Below are positions 1 to 5,851 of a DNA stretch of 17,688 nt, in pieces. Where the stretch lies: the NCBI GenBank assembly GCA_012974315.1, contig JAAXQI010000006.1:1-17688 (forward strand), given 5' to 3'. Source of the DNA: Desulfobacterales bacterium (GTDB taxonomy: Bacteria; Desulfobacterota; Desulfobulbia; Desulfobulbales; BM004). Within the stretch, counting starts at the first letter, position 1; each line of letters opens with the position of its first letter. The translations under genes were made by a program, and so were the position numbers. The notes beneath the pieces were generated by a model that saw nothing but the letters and a program-made list of their open reading frames with translations, was not told the origin of the DNA and did not search any database.

Positions 1-19
1 AGATGTGTATAAGAGACAG
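1..19. other. Tn5/Nextera mosaic-end adapter (artefact)
   Basis: The first 19 bases are identical to the Tn5 transposase mosaic end used in Nextera-type libraries (AGATGTGTATAAGAGACAG). This is untrimmed library sequence at a contig end, not a natural transposon end: there is no transposase or second end, and the sequence changes directly into coding sequence at about base 20. Confidence 0.96.
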
Positions 20-20
20 G

Positions 21-107
21 GTGAATCGTTTTCACATCGCCCCAGATGTAACACCTGAAAAAGTAGTATCTGCTTCCGGTTGCCAGGCAGCAGAAGAGCT
101 CACTTAA
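21..107 (+). CDS. C-terminal fragment of an unidentified protein
   Basis: An open frame runs from the adapter junction to a TAA at 105-107 and gives 28 residues that include the stretch FHIAPDVTPEKVVSASGCQ and end in AAEELT. The 5' part lies off the contig. The base at 20 is uncertain because of the adapter, and the GTG at 21 is probably an internal valine codon rather than a start. The fragment ends 44 bases before the cytochrome gene on the same strand, so it is likely the preceding gene of the same operon and could encode the missing catalytic or electron-accepting subunit. I do not recognise the family from this tail. Confidence 0.5.
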   Translation: MNRFHIAPDVTPEKVVSASGCQAAEELT

Positions 108-135
108 AGCTCTGGTGATGCTTGCAGAACAACTT

Positions 136-142
136 AAAGGAG
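136..142 (+). promoter_or_regulatory. Shine-Dalgarno site fixing the cytochrome c start
   Basis: AAAGGAG lies nine bases before the ATG at 152. It decides for this ATG over the in-frame TTG at 122, which has no such site, and it places the start directly before the basic/hydrophobic signal sequence. Confidence 0.8.
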
Positions 143-151
143 AAAATAAAA

Positions 152-634
152 ATGCGTCGAAAAGGGAGATTTTTCATTTTATGTCTCATTATAGGCAGTT
201 TGCTCGTTATCTCTCCACTTTTTCCCTCTGCCTCAGAGGTGCCTGGAATTATCGAACTGGATGGTATTGGCGATATTTATGGACCGGTGACTTTTGATCA
301 TGCCATTCATATGGACGTAGCTTCCTGTGCAACCTGCCACCATCATACAACCGGCTTACCTGCCGAGGACGAAAAGTGCGTGCAATGTCATAAAGACAGT
401 GACACGGCAAACGAGGTCACCTGCACCGGATGCCATCCTGTAAATCCCGTCAGCAATAAAACGGTACGGGCATCAAAAAATGCAGACCTGTTTCACATTG
501 ATACAACGGGATTAAAAAGAGCCTATCATTTGAAGTGTTTAGCGTGTCACATAGAAATGGATGCACCAAGCGGCTGTGAGGACTGTCATCCCAAAAGAGA
601 TGATGACGAGAATGTGACAAGCACGGATGACTAG
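152..634 (+). CDS. Five-heme periplasmic cytochrome c (class III-like)
   Basis: This 160-residue protein begins with a Sec-type signal or anchor: basic MRRKGR, then a hydrophobic stretch at about residues 7-27. It has five CxxCH heme sites, at Cys59, Cys76, Cys91, Cys129 and Cys142. The layout FDH-x2-H-x5-CxxCHH at the first heme is typical of class III multiheme cytochromes with bis-histidine ligation. Candidate distal ligands are His50, His53, His64/65, His115 and His126. Four hemes are usual in cytochrome c3 and three in DsrJ, so five is a variant. Being first of a cytochrome/TAT-ferredoxin/NrfD set, it should exchange electrons with the periplasmic face of that membrane complex (inference). 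The C-terminus is acidic and low in complexity. Class and localisation are clear; the physiological partner is not. Confidence 0.88.
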   Translation: MRRKGRFFILCLIIGSLLVISPLFPSASEVPGIIELDGIGDIYGPVTFDHAIHMDVASCATCHHHTTGLPAEDEKCVQCHKDSDTANEVTCTGCHPVNPVSNKTVRASKNADLFHIDTTGLKRAYHLKCLACHIEMDAPSGCEDCHPKRDDDENVTSTDD

Positions 635-679
635 CTGCACAATCAGCCCATTGAACCCAATATCATAAAGGACGATGGC

Positions 680-1540
680 ATGAAAACAACAAGAAGAAAA
701 TTTCTGCAGTTCGCTGGAGTGACGGCAGGTGCAAGCCTTCTGCTGGGACCGAAAAATACTTTTAGCTCTGTACCCCCAAGGAACACCTCCCAACAGTATG
801 CCATGTTGAATGATACCACCAGGTGTATTGGTTGCCAGGCCTGTGAACGGGCCTGTGCTGAGAAAAACTGTTTTCCAATACCAGAAATGAAACCGGAAAT
901 CGATACACCTAGAAACACCTCTACTGAAGCACTGACAGTAGTTAATGCCTATTCTACAGACAACAAAGGTATAGTTTTTAATAAAACACAGTGCATGCAC
1001 TGCGATCAACCCGCCTGCGTTTCCGCCTGCCTGGTAAATGCCATGTACAAGACTAAAGAAGGACCGGTAATCTGGCGGGAAGACAAGTGTATGGGGTGCC
1101 GTTACTGCATGATCGCCTGCCCCTACGACGTTCCAAAGTTTGAATATGGCAGCCTCAATCCAAAGATCAAAAAATGTATCATGTGCTATGACCGGCTTCA
1201 AGAAAGCAAGATTCCTGCATGTGCTGAAGCCTGCCCCCAGGAGGCCATCCTGTTCGGCAAAAGGGGTGAACTCCTGGATATTGCAAAAAAGCGGATCTAC
1301 GACCATCCCACCAAATATGTCCGTCATATCTATGGCGAACAGGAGGTGGGCGGCACCAATATGCTCTACCTGGCAGGTGTCCCTTTCGAGCAGCTGGGCT
1401 TTAGAACCGACCTGGGAACAATTCCCTACCCGGAATATACCAAAACATTCCTCTATTCTGTCCCCCTGGCTCTGCTGCTTGCACCTGCATTCATGTTGGG
1501 ACTGCGCCAGGCGACAAAAGGAAAAAACGACAAGGACTGA
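680..1540 (+). CDS. TAT-exported ferredoxin with four [4Fe-4S] sites (HybA/HmcB/DsrO-like)
   Basis: This 286-residue protein starts with a twin-arginine signal (TRRKFLQFAG, residues 4-13). Sixteen Cys fit four [4Fe-4S] clusters: Cys49/52/55/59, Cys105/108/113/117, Cys137/140/143/147 and Cys166/169/181/185, the usual layout of the electron-transfer subunit beside NrfD-family proteins. Cys64 is additional. A hydrophobic segment at about residues 256-275 (YSVPLALLLAPAFML) is a C-terminal anchor, as in HybA. The inferred role is a periplasmic electron wire between the cytochrome and the quinone-reactive membrane subunit encoded next. It begins 45 bases after the cytochrome gene, with an AAAGGA ribosome site ahead of the ATG. 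Family assignment is secure; which named complex it belongs to (Hyb, Hmc, Dsr or another) is not. Confidence 0.9.
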   Translation: MKTTRRKFLQFAGVTAGASLLLGPKNTFSSVPPRNTSQQYAMLNDTTRCIGCQACERACAEKNCFPIPEMKPEIDTPRNTSTEALTVVNAYSTDNKGIVFNKTQCMHCDQPACVSACLVNAMYKTKEGPVIWREDKCMGCRYCMIACPYDVPKFEYGSLNPKIKKCIMCYDRLQESKIPACAEACPQEAILFGKRGELLDIAKKRIYDHPTKYVRHIYGEQEVGGTNMLYLAGVPFEQLGFRTDLGTIPYPEYTKTFLYSVPLALLLAPAFMLGLRQATKGKNDKD

Positions 1541-1590
1541 TTAAAACAATTCTTATTGAGGCTGTTGAATTAAATAAAGGAGAATAAAAA

Positions 1591-2910
1591 GTGAACACAA
1601 CAGATACTTCAGCACCTTTGTATAGAAGAGTTGGCCAGGATCTGTGGGAATTTATCCTGGCCGAGCTCAAGCCCAAAGGCAAGCTCCTCACTCCGTTTAA
1701 TATAATTTCAGCACCGATCATTCTTCTCGGTCTGGTCCTCATCGTCTTCCGTTTTACTAAAGGGCTGGGCGCAGCAACCAACCTTAGCCAGGAATTTCCC
1801 TGGGGTATCTGGATTGGTTTTGACGTTGTTACCGGTGTTGCTTTTGCGGCTGGTGCCTATATCGTCACCTTCATGGTTTATGTCCTGCGTATGGAAAAAT
1901 ACCATTCCATTGTCAGGGCGACGGTATTGAACGGCTTTCTAGCCTACGTTTTTTACGCTGGGGCTCTAGCCCTGGATCTCGGCAGGCCGTGGAAGATAAT
2001 CAACCCCATTATTGGCAACAGCTTCGGGGTCAGCTCTGTGCTTTTTCTTGTAGCCTGGCATTTCCTGCTTTACATGATGGCGCAATTCATTGAATTTTCG
2101 CCTGCTATCGCCGAATGGCTGGGTCTCAGAAAGCTGCGGAAAATACTGGGGACTCTGACTATCGGAGCAGTGGTCTTCGGGATTTGTCTCTCCATGCTGC
2201 ATCAATCAGGGCTGGGAGCATTATTCCTGCTGGCACCGGCAAAGATCCATCCCCTGTGGTACACGGAATACATTCCCGTGCTGTTTATTGTATCCAGTGT
2301 CTTTGCAGGGATGTCGATCGTCATTATTGAGGGAACCATAAGCCATCGTGTTTTCCGCCACCAGATAAGTGCTGAGCACCATGCCAAACACATGGATATC
2401 ATGGTGGGGCTCAGCCGTTTGGCAGCCGCAGCCCTCTTTGTATACTTTTTCATGAAGATCCTCGTTCTGACCCATGGCATGCACTGGAATGAGCTCCTGA
2501 CACCCATGGGGTATCTTTACCTGGTTGAAGTGTTAGGCTTTGTGGTCCTGCCGTTTATTATCTTTGTAAAGGGTGCAAAAAACCGTGACCGCAAGCTCCT
2601 GCTTTCCGCGGCCATCATTACTGCTTTGGGCATAATTTTTAACCGCCTTAATATCTCTGTCATTGCGTTCAAATGGTACGCGCCAGTTCATTACATGCCT
2701 TCATGGATTGAAATTGTCGTCACCCTGGCCGTTGTCTTTGGTGAAATATGGGCCTTCCGCTGGGTTGCCAACAGGATGCCTGTGTTCATGGAATCACCCC
2801 AGTGGGTGAAGCATCTGGACAGAGAAGTTGAATACCCGGTGCCCAAAGGCGCCGTGGCCAATATTAACTCCAAAACAGCGGCCTTGCAGCCGGTGAAGAT
2901 CAAGAAATAA
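1591..2910 (+). CDS. HybB/NrfD-family integral membrane quinone-interacting subunit
   Basis: A 439-residue polytopic membrane protein with about ten hydrophobic segments. The GTG start at 1591 is supported by AAAGGAG at 1576-1582. After an N-terminal cytoplasmic stretch, the region KGLGAATNLSQEFPWGIWIG followed by LDLGRPWKI matches the HybB/HmcC branch of the NrfD superfamily, in which membrane subunits exchange electrons with menaquinone without heme b. In known complexes it partners a HybA-type ferredoxin, which is encoded just upstream. The gap to the next gene is 13 bases with a strong Shine-Dalgarno site, so the two are probably co-transcribed. The direction of electron flow (quinone reduction or oxidation) cannot be told from sequence, and no molybdopterin or hydrogenase catalytic subunit is visible in the window. 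Confidence 0.9.
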   Translation: MNTTDTSAPLYRRVGQDLWEFILAELKPKGKLLTPFNIISAPIILLGLVLIVFRFTKGLGAATNLSQEFPWGIWIGFDVVTGVAFAAGAYIVTFMVYVLRMEKYHSIVRATVLNGFLAYVFYAGALALDLGRPWKIINPIIGNSFGVSSVLFLVAWHFLLYMMAQFIEFSPAIAEWLGLRKLRKILGTLTIGAVVFGICLSMLHQSGLGALFLLAPAKIHPLWYTEYIPVLFIVSSVFAGMSIVIIEGTISHRVFRHQISAEHHAKHMDIMVGLSRLAAAALFVYFFMKILVLTHGMHWNELLTPMGYLYLVEVLGFVVLPFIIFVKGAKNRDRKLLLSAAIITALGIIFNRLNISVIAFKWYAPVHYMPSWIEIVVTLAVVFGEIWAFRWVANRMPVFMESPQWVKHLDREVEYPVPKGAVANINSKTAALQPVKIKK

Positions 2911-2923
2911 AGGAGGAAGTGCA

Positions 2924-3637
2924 ATGGGTAACTTGGCCATGTATGCAACTAAAGGATTTGAGTATCTCCTTATCCTTGGTTTTTTAGCTTCATTCACGCT
3001 CTTTTATCTTTATTTTACCTCTCACAGATTTGAGACGGCGACCGCGGCCGTAACCAGCCAGCTTGTTGACGGATTGGTCGACTGGTTCCGGGTCCCTGAC
3101 AATATCTTCTTTCACCAGGCTCACACCTGGGTCCGCCGGGAAGAGTCCGCACCTGCCTTGGTAGTGGTAGGCATGGATGACTTTGCACAGAAAATGGCTG
3201 GCCCATTGGAGCTCTGGGATATTCCTGCTCCAGGTACCACAATCAGACAAGGGGATAAAGGCTGGAGCCTGCATGACGGCAAAAAGTCGGTTGACATGCT
3301 GATGCCAATGAGCGGTGAAGTAGTTGCTATCAATAAGGATGTCCTGGCAGCTATGAAAAATGACACCTACAAAGATTCCGAATTAAGCCGCGATCCCTAC
3401 GAAAAAGGCTGGATCCTCAAGATTAAACCCTATGATTTTGAACGGGAGCGGAAAGGACTGTTGAGCGGTACTCTGGCCAGAAAATGGATGGACGAGGTGG
3501 TTGAACACCTGCGCAGCAAAATGAACACGGAACTCGGTGGTGTTATGCAGGATGGTGGTGTACCGGTTGCTGGAATGGCAAAAAATATCAATGGGGAGGG
3601 ATGGGATCTGCTCCTGAAGGAGTTTTTCCTGACTTGA
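2924..3637 (+). CDS. Membrane-anchored GcvH-like (lipoyl-domain) protein
   Basis: This 237-residue protein has one N-terminal membrane helix (about residues 11-31) and then a glycine-cleavage-H-like domain (about 64-172). HTWVR (67-71), DDFAQ (85-89), PMSGEVVAIN (128-137) and DPYEKGWILKI (157-167) match the GcvH framework. Aligning on SGEVV puts Lys120 (GKK) at the lipoyl-lysine position, although the usual E-S-V-K-A context has become H-D-G-K-K. A C-terminal helix and an L-G-G-V-M-Q-D-G-G-V-P motif (204-214) follow, as in two neighbouring proteins. Normal GcvH is about 130 residues and soluble, and no gcvT or gcvP is present, so a role in glycine cleavage is unlikely. A membrane-linked carrier or structural subunit of the NrfD complex fits better (inference). 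The ribosome site AGGAGG lies just after the preceding stop. Confidence 0.82.
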   Translation: MGNLAMYATKGFEYLLILGFLASFTLFYLYFTSHRFETATAAVTSQLVDGLVDWFRVPDNIFFHQAHTWVRREESAPALVVVGMDDFAQKMAGPLELWDIPAPGTTIRQGDKGWSLHDGKKSVDMLMPMSGEVVAINKDVLAAMKNDTYKDSELSRDPYEKGWILKIKPYDFERERKGLLSGTLARKWMDEVVEHLRSKMNTELGGVMQDGGVPVAGMAKNINGEGWDLLLKEFFLT

Positions 3638-3708
3638 CAGTATGTTGCCGGCCTCCATACGCATTTGACATTGAAGCAAGCGTTTTTCACCAGATGCGAG
3701 GTTTGGTA

Positions 3709-3730
3709 GTGTAAGACAGCAGTCTTGCAC
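3709..3730 (+). other. Intercistronic hairpin
   Basis: Bases 3709-3717 pair with 3722-3730 (nine pairs including one G-T) around a four-base loop. It lies in the 119-base gap between the two GcvH-like genes and just before the strong AAGGAGG ribosome site of the second. There is no T-run, so it is not a classic terminator; it could shape or stabilise the mRNA. Confidence 0.4.
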
Positions 3731-3756
3731 AACTCCCTAAAAGGAGGTTCCTGATA

Positions 3757-4545
3757 ATGATACATTTAGGAAAGAATCTATTCGAAAGAATACCAGAACG
3801 GTTGGATGTTTACAGAAAAACCGTTCCCGATGGCGAAAACGAATGTGTGTGGGCTGAGGCCGGAGTCGTGCCCTATAAATTATGCGATTCTCATTTTGAT
3901 TGCACTAACTGCTCTTTCGATATTGTCATGCGGGGGGGAAATGAATTGATTCCCCGGAGGATAAGCAGCAGTGGCGGGAAATTATGTACACACCGTTTTT
4001 ACCACCATTGCCACACCTGGGCGCAGGTGGAGGAAAATGCCTATATAAGAATTGGTATCGATGATTTCGGCCAGAATATACTGGGGCCGATCGAAAAAAT
4101 ATGCCTTCCTTTAAAAGATGAAAAAATCGGCAAAAAAAGCATACGGATAAAGGCACGGGGCTCCATTGTTTCTTTGGTGCCACCTGTTGAAGGATATGTG
4201 CAAGAAGTCAATGACGATCTTATCAACCAGCCGCAACTGGCAAATAAATCTCCCTACGGAAATGGGTGGCTTGTGCTGCTTCGCCCAACCATGCTGGTTA
4301 AAAACCTCAAGAAACTGTTTTATGGTACTGCTGCGATACAGTGGTTTGACGTGGAGATGTACAGGTTAGCCGCTTTGATTACCTCAGAACTCAACAGCAG
4401 GATGGACGAAAAGTTAGGCATGACACTTCCTGACGGAGGTCTGCCGGATTTTGCAATGCTCAACGAACTGCCGCCAAGTATTACAAAAAGAGTACTTGAG
4501 CAATTTTTTCTCTATTCCCATACAAAGGACAAATTTAAAGATTAA
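3757..4545 (+). CDS. Soluble GcvH-like protein with N-terminal Cys motif, lacking the lipoyl lysine
   Basis: This 262-residue protein has no signal or membrane helix. The N-terminal part (about 28-60) carries Cys30 and then YKLCDSHFDCTNCSFD (Cys43, Cys49, Cys52), a likely metal or Fe-S site. A GcvH-like domain follows: CHTWAQVEE (85-93), DDFGQNILGPI (102-112), PPVEGYVQEVND (142-153) and SPYGNGWLV (165-173). At the lipoyl position, aligned by P-V-E-G-Y-V, there is Gly135 instead of Lys, so canonical lipoylation is not expected. The end carries an L-G-M-T-L-P-D-G-G-L-P motif (220-230), shared with the upstream membrane GcvH-like protein and the small protein at 4862. AAGGAGG at 3741-3747 supports the start. 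It may be a non-lipoylated structural paralogue of the preceding protein; the function is unknown. Confidence 0.8.
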   Translation: MIHLGKNLFERIPERLDVYRKTVPDGENECVWAEAGVVPYKLCDSHFDCTNCSFDIVMRGGNELIPRRISSSGGKLCTHRFYHHCHTWAQVEENAYIRIGIDDFGQNILGPIEKICLPLKDEKIGKKSIRIKARGSIVSLVPPVEGYVQEVNDDLINQPQLANKSPYGNGWLVLLRPTMLVKNLKKLFYGTAAIQWFDVEMYRLAALITSELNSRMDEKLGMTLPDGGLPDFAMLNELPPSITKRVLEQFFLYSHTKDKFKD

Positions 4546-4861
4546 CCAAACCTGTGGAGTATAAATCCCGTGCCTTGAGTGTTGAAAAATTCAACAGACT
4601 GCTTAATTACTCAACATCATGCCTTAGACAAACAATGCAACAACTGACTGGCCATGTGCAAAATAAAAACAAAAACCCTTTTATTCCAAATAATTGCTTA
4701 CTATTCCACATTAATTAACCCCTGTATAAAGATTTGGCACACATATTGTATTTATTAAATTGAAAGCAAGTAAAATCTGAAACAAAGAATCTTGATTCAG
4801 GTCACAAAAGGGGCGATCTGGAGATAACTGAAAGAGTAGCAAAACATAATGGAGGCCCATC
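4546..4861. other. 316-base intergenic region, AT-rich
   Basis: No coding sequence is supported here. It contains a short palindrome (GTTGAA/TTCAAC, 4581-4595) without a T-run, a sigma-54-like element at 4735-4750, and the GGAGG ribosome site at 4851-4855 of the next gene. The size of the gap and the promoter candidate suggest a separate transcription unit starts here. Confidence 0.6.
4735..4750 (+). promoter_or_regulatory. Candidate sigma-54 (-24/-12) promoter
   Basis: TGGCAC, five bases, then TTGTA resembles the sigma-54 consensus TGGCAC-N5-TTGCA, with one departure: GT instead of GC in the -12 element. It lies about 110 bases before the start of the small membrane protein. No activator site or sigma-54 activator gene is seen in the window. 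Confidence 0.4.
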
Positions 4862-5158
4862 ATGATAGAAAACATTATTTTAACAATAGCGCAGGGTAAG
4901 GTTGGTTGGGCTGTTTTAGGGATGATCGGAGTGGTCGCGACAGTATTTGCAGTATACTATCTATCCTTTGCAATTTACCTGATCGTCGCTTCCGCTTACT
5001 CAGGCTTCAAGCTGATTCCTGAAAGCTACAAAATCTGGCGCGAAGATTTCGCTGCCGCATACGACACTAACTGGGGCAACGCCGAGCTTGGAATTACCAT
5101 GCCTGACGGTGGTGAGCCAGTCGAAAAAGAGGAAAAAGAAGAAAAAGAAGAAGCCTGA
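4862..5158 (+). CDS. Small membrane protein sharing the LGxxMPDGGxP motif
   Basis: This 98-residue protein has a strongly hydrophobic segment at about residues 15-46 (one long or two short helices). A short amphipathic region with YKIWREDF follows, then ELGITMPDGGEP (75-86) and a highly charged Glu/Lys tail. The L-G-x-x-M-x-D-G-G-x-P motif also ends both GcvH-like proteins upstream, at a similar distance after a Trp-containing helix, so this protein looks like the anchor-plus-tail portion of that family without the GcvH domain. GGAGG lies seven bases before the ATG. I do not recognise a named family. It is probably an accessory subunit of the same membrane complex (inference). A strong terminator follows directly. 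Confidence 0.75.
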   Translation: MIENIILTIAQGKVGWAVLGMIGVVATVFAVYYLSFAIYLIVASAYSGFKLIPESYKIWREDFAAAYDTNWGNAELGITMPDGGEPVEKEEKEEKEEA

Positions 5159-5180
5159 ATGGCTATCTAGAAAACGAGTT

Positions 5181-5216
5181 AAATATGGCAGGGTAACAAA
5201 ACCCTGCCATATTTTT
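5181..5216 (+). terminator. Rho-independent terminator
   Basis: Bases 5181-5194 pair perfectly with 5201-5214 (14 pairs, GC-rich core GGCAGGGT) around an AACAAA loop. The 3' arm runs into TTTTT. It starts 22 bases after the stop of the small membrane protein and ends that transcription unit. Confidence 0.9.
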
Positions 5217-5309
5217 GTCAAATATTCGCTTATCTTATGCTGGGTTCAATTTATATAAGCCACACAATTTTTCAGGCCACTATTTATTTTCAAACAGAGG
5301 GGTGAACTT

Positions 5310-5570
5310 ATGAGTGGAAAATGCGATTGGTCATGTTGGGAAATTATGAACTGCGATGAATCCAAAAAATGTCCTGCCAAAACTCGGCCTGAAACACCCT
5401 GCTGGGAGATAGCAAAAGAAAGGAGTGATTACAGGTATAGCTTGCAAGTTTGCGTTGACTGTATAGTACACATTCTTAAAAGAGAAAATACTGTTCTCAG
5501 TAAAAATGAGATGCAGTCCATAATGGTCAACAAGGTAAATTGCTATCTGCAAAAGGAAAATGTCTGGTAA
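5310..5570 (+). CDS. Two-CW domain protein
   Basis: This 86-residue Cys-rich protein has the pattern C-DWS-CWEIMNC, KKCPA, PETPCWEIA and VCVDC: two Cys-Trp pairs with additional Cys (residues 5, 9, 15, 21, 31, 48 and 51, plus Cys78). This matches the two-CW domain, which is frequent in deltaproteobacteria either alone or at the N-terminus of signalling proteins and is thought to bind metal or an Fe-S cluster through its Cys. No output domain is attached. The C-terminal third is a short helix-like segment. A GAGGGGTG ribosome site precedes the ATG, and the gene is flanked by terminators on both sides, so it is probably monocistronic. The role is unknown; sensing or redox is inferred. Confidence 0.75.
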   Translation: MSGKCDWSCWEIMNCDESKKCPAKTRPETPCWEIAKERSDYRYSLQVCVDCIVHILKRENTVLSKNEMQSIMVNKVNCYLQKENVW

Positions 5571-5602
5571 TTTACTAAATTTCTCGGAAATAATAATAGC
5601 CA

Positions 5603-5641
5603 CTGCCGGGGTATGCTCAGGTCCATATCCTGGCAGCTTTT
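5603..5641 (+). terminator. Probable rho-independent terminator
   Basis: Bases 5603-5614 pair with 5625-5636 (12 pairs, two of them G-T) around a ten-base loop, followed by CTTTT. It lies 33 bases after the stop of the two-CW gene. Confidence 0.7.
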
Positions 5642-5738
5642 GCATCTCTTTATTTACTGATACAAAACCACTTAAAGATCAAGTCCGGCACATCTTCAGT
5701 TATTGACATCGCTTCTCAATCAATTCACAAATTCATAT

Positions 5739-5758
5739 GTTATGGTGACATTCATAAC
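5739..5758. promoter_or_regulatory. Inverted repeat, possible operator
   Basis: GTTATG, eight bases, then CATAAC forms a 6-8-6 inverted repeat about 95 bases ahead of the methyltransferase start, in otherwise non-coding sequence. It has the form of a dimeric regulator site, but no consensus is recognised and no clear -35/-10 pair could be placed beside it. Confidence 0.3.
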
Positions 5759-5851
5759 TTTATGGTAATTTTGCCTCATATCACAATACTGAGGAAGCGT
5801 TACAGTAGTCACGCTACTCTTAATCTATTTTGACAACTCAACGGGTGCTGC

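Noticed and set aside
122..151. TTG start at 122 for the cytochrome
   Set aside because: It would place the ribosome site AAAGGAG inside the gene and add ten residues before a good signal peptide.
539..1327. 262-residue - strand ORF across the cytochrome/ferredoxin genes
   Set aside because: It is antisense to two genes with clear heme and Fe-S motifs, has no family features, and is a shadow frame.
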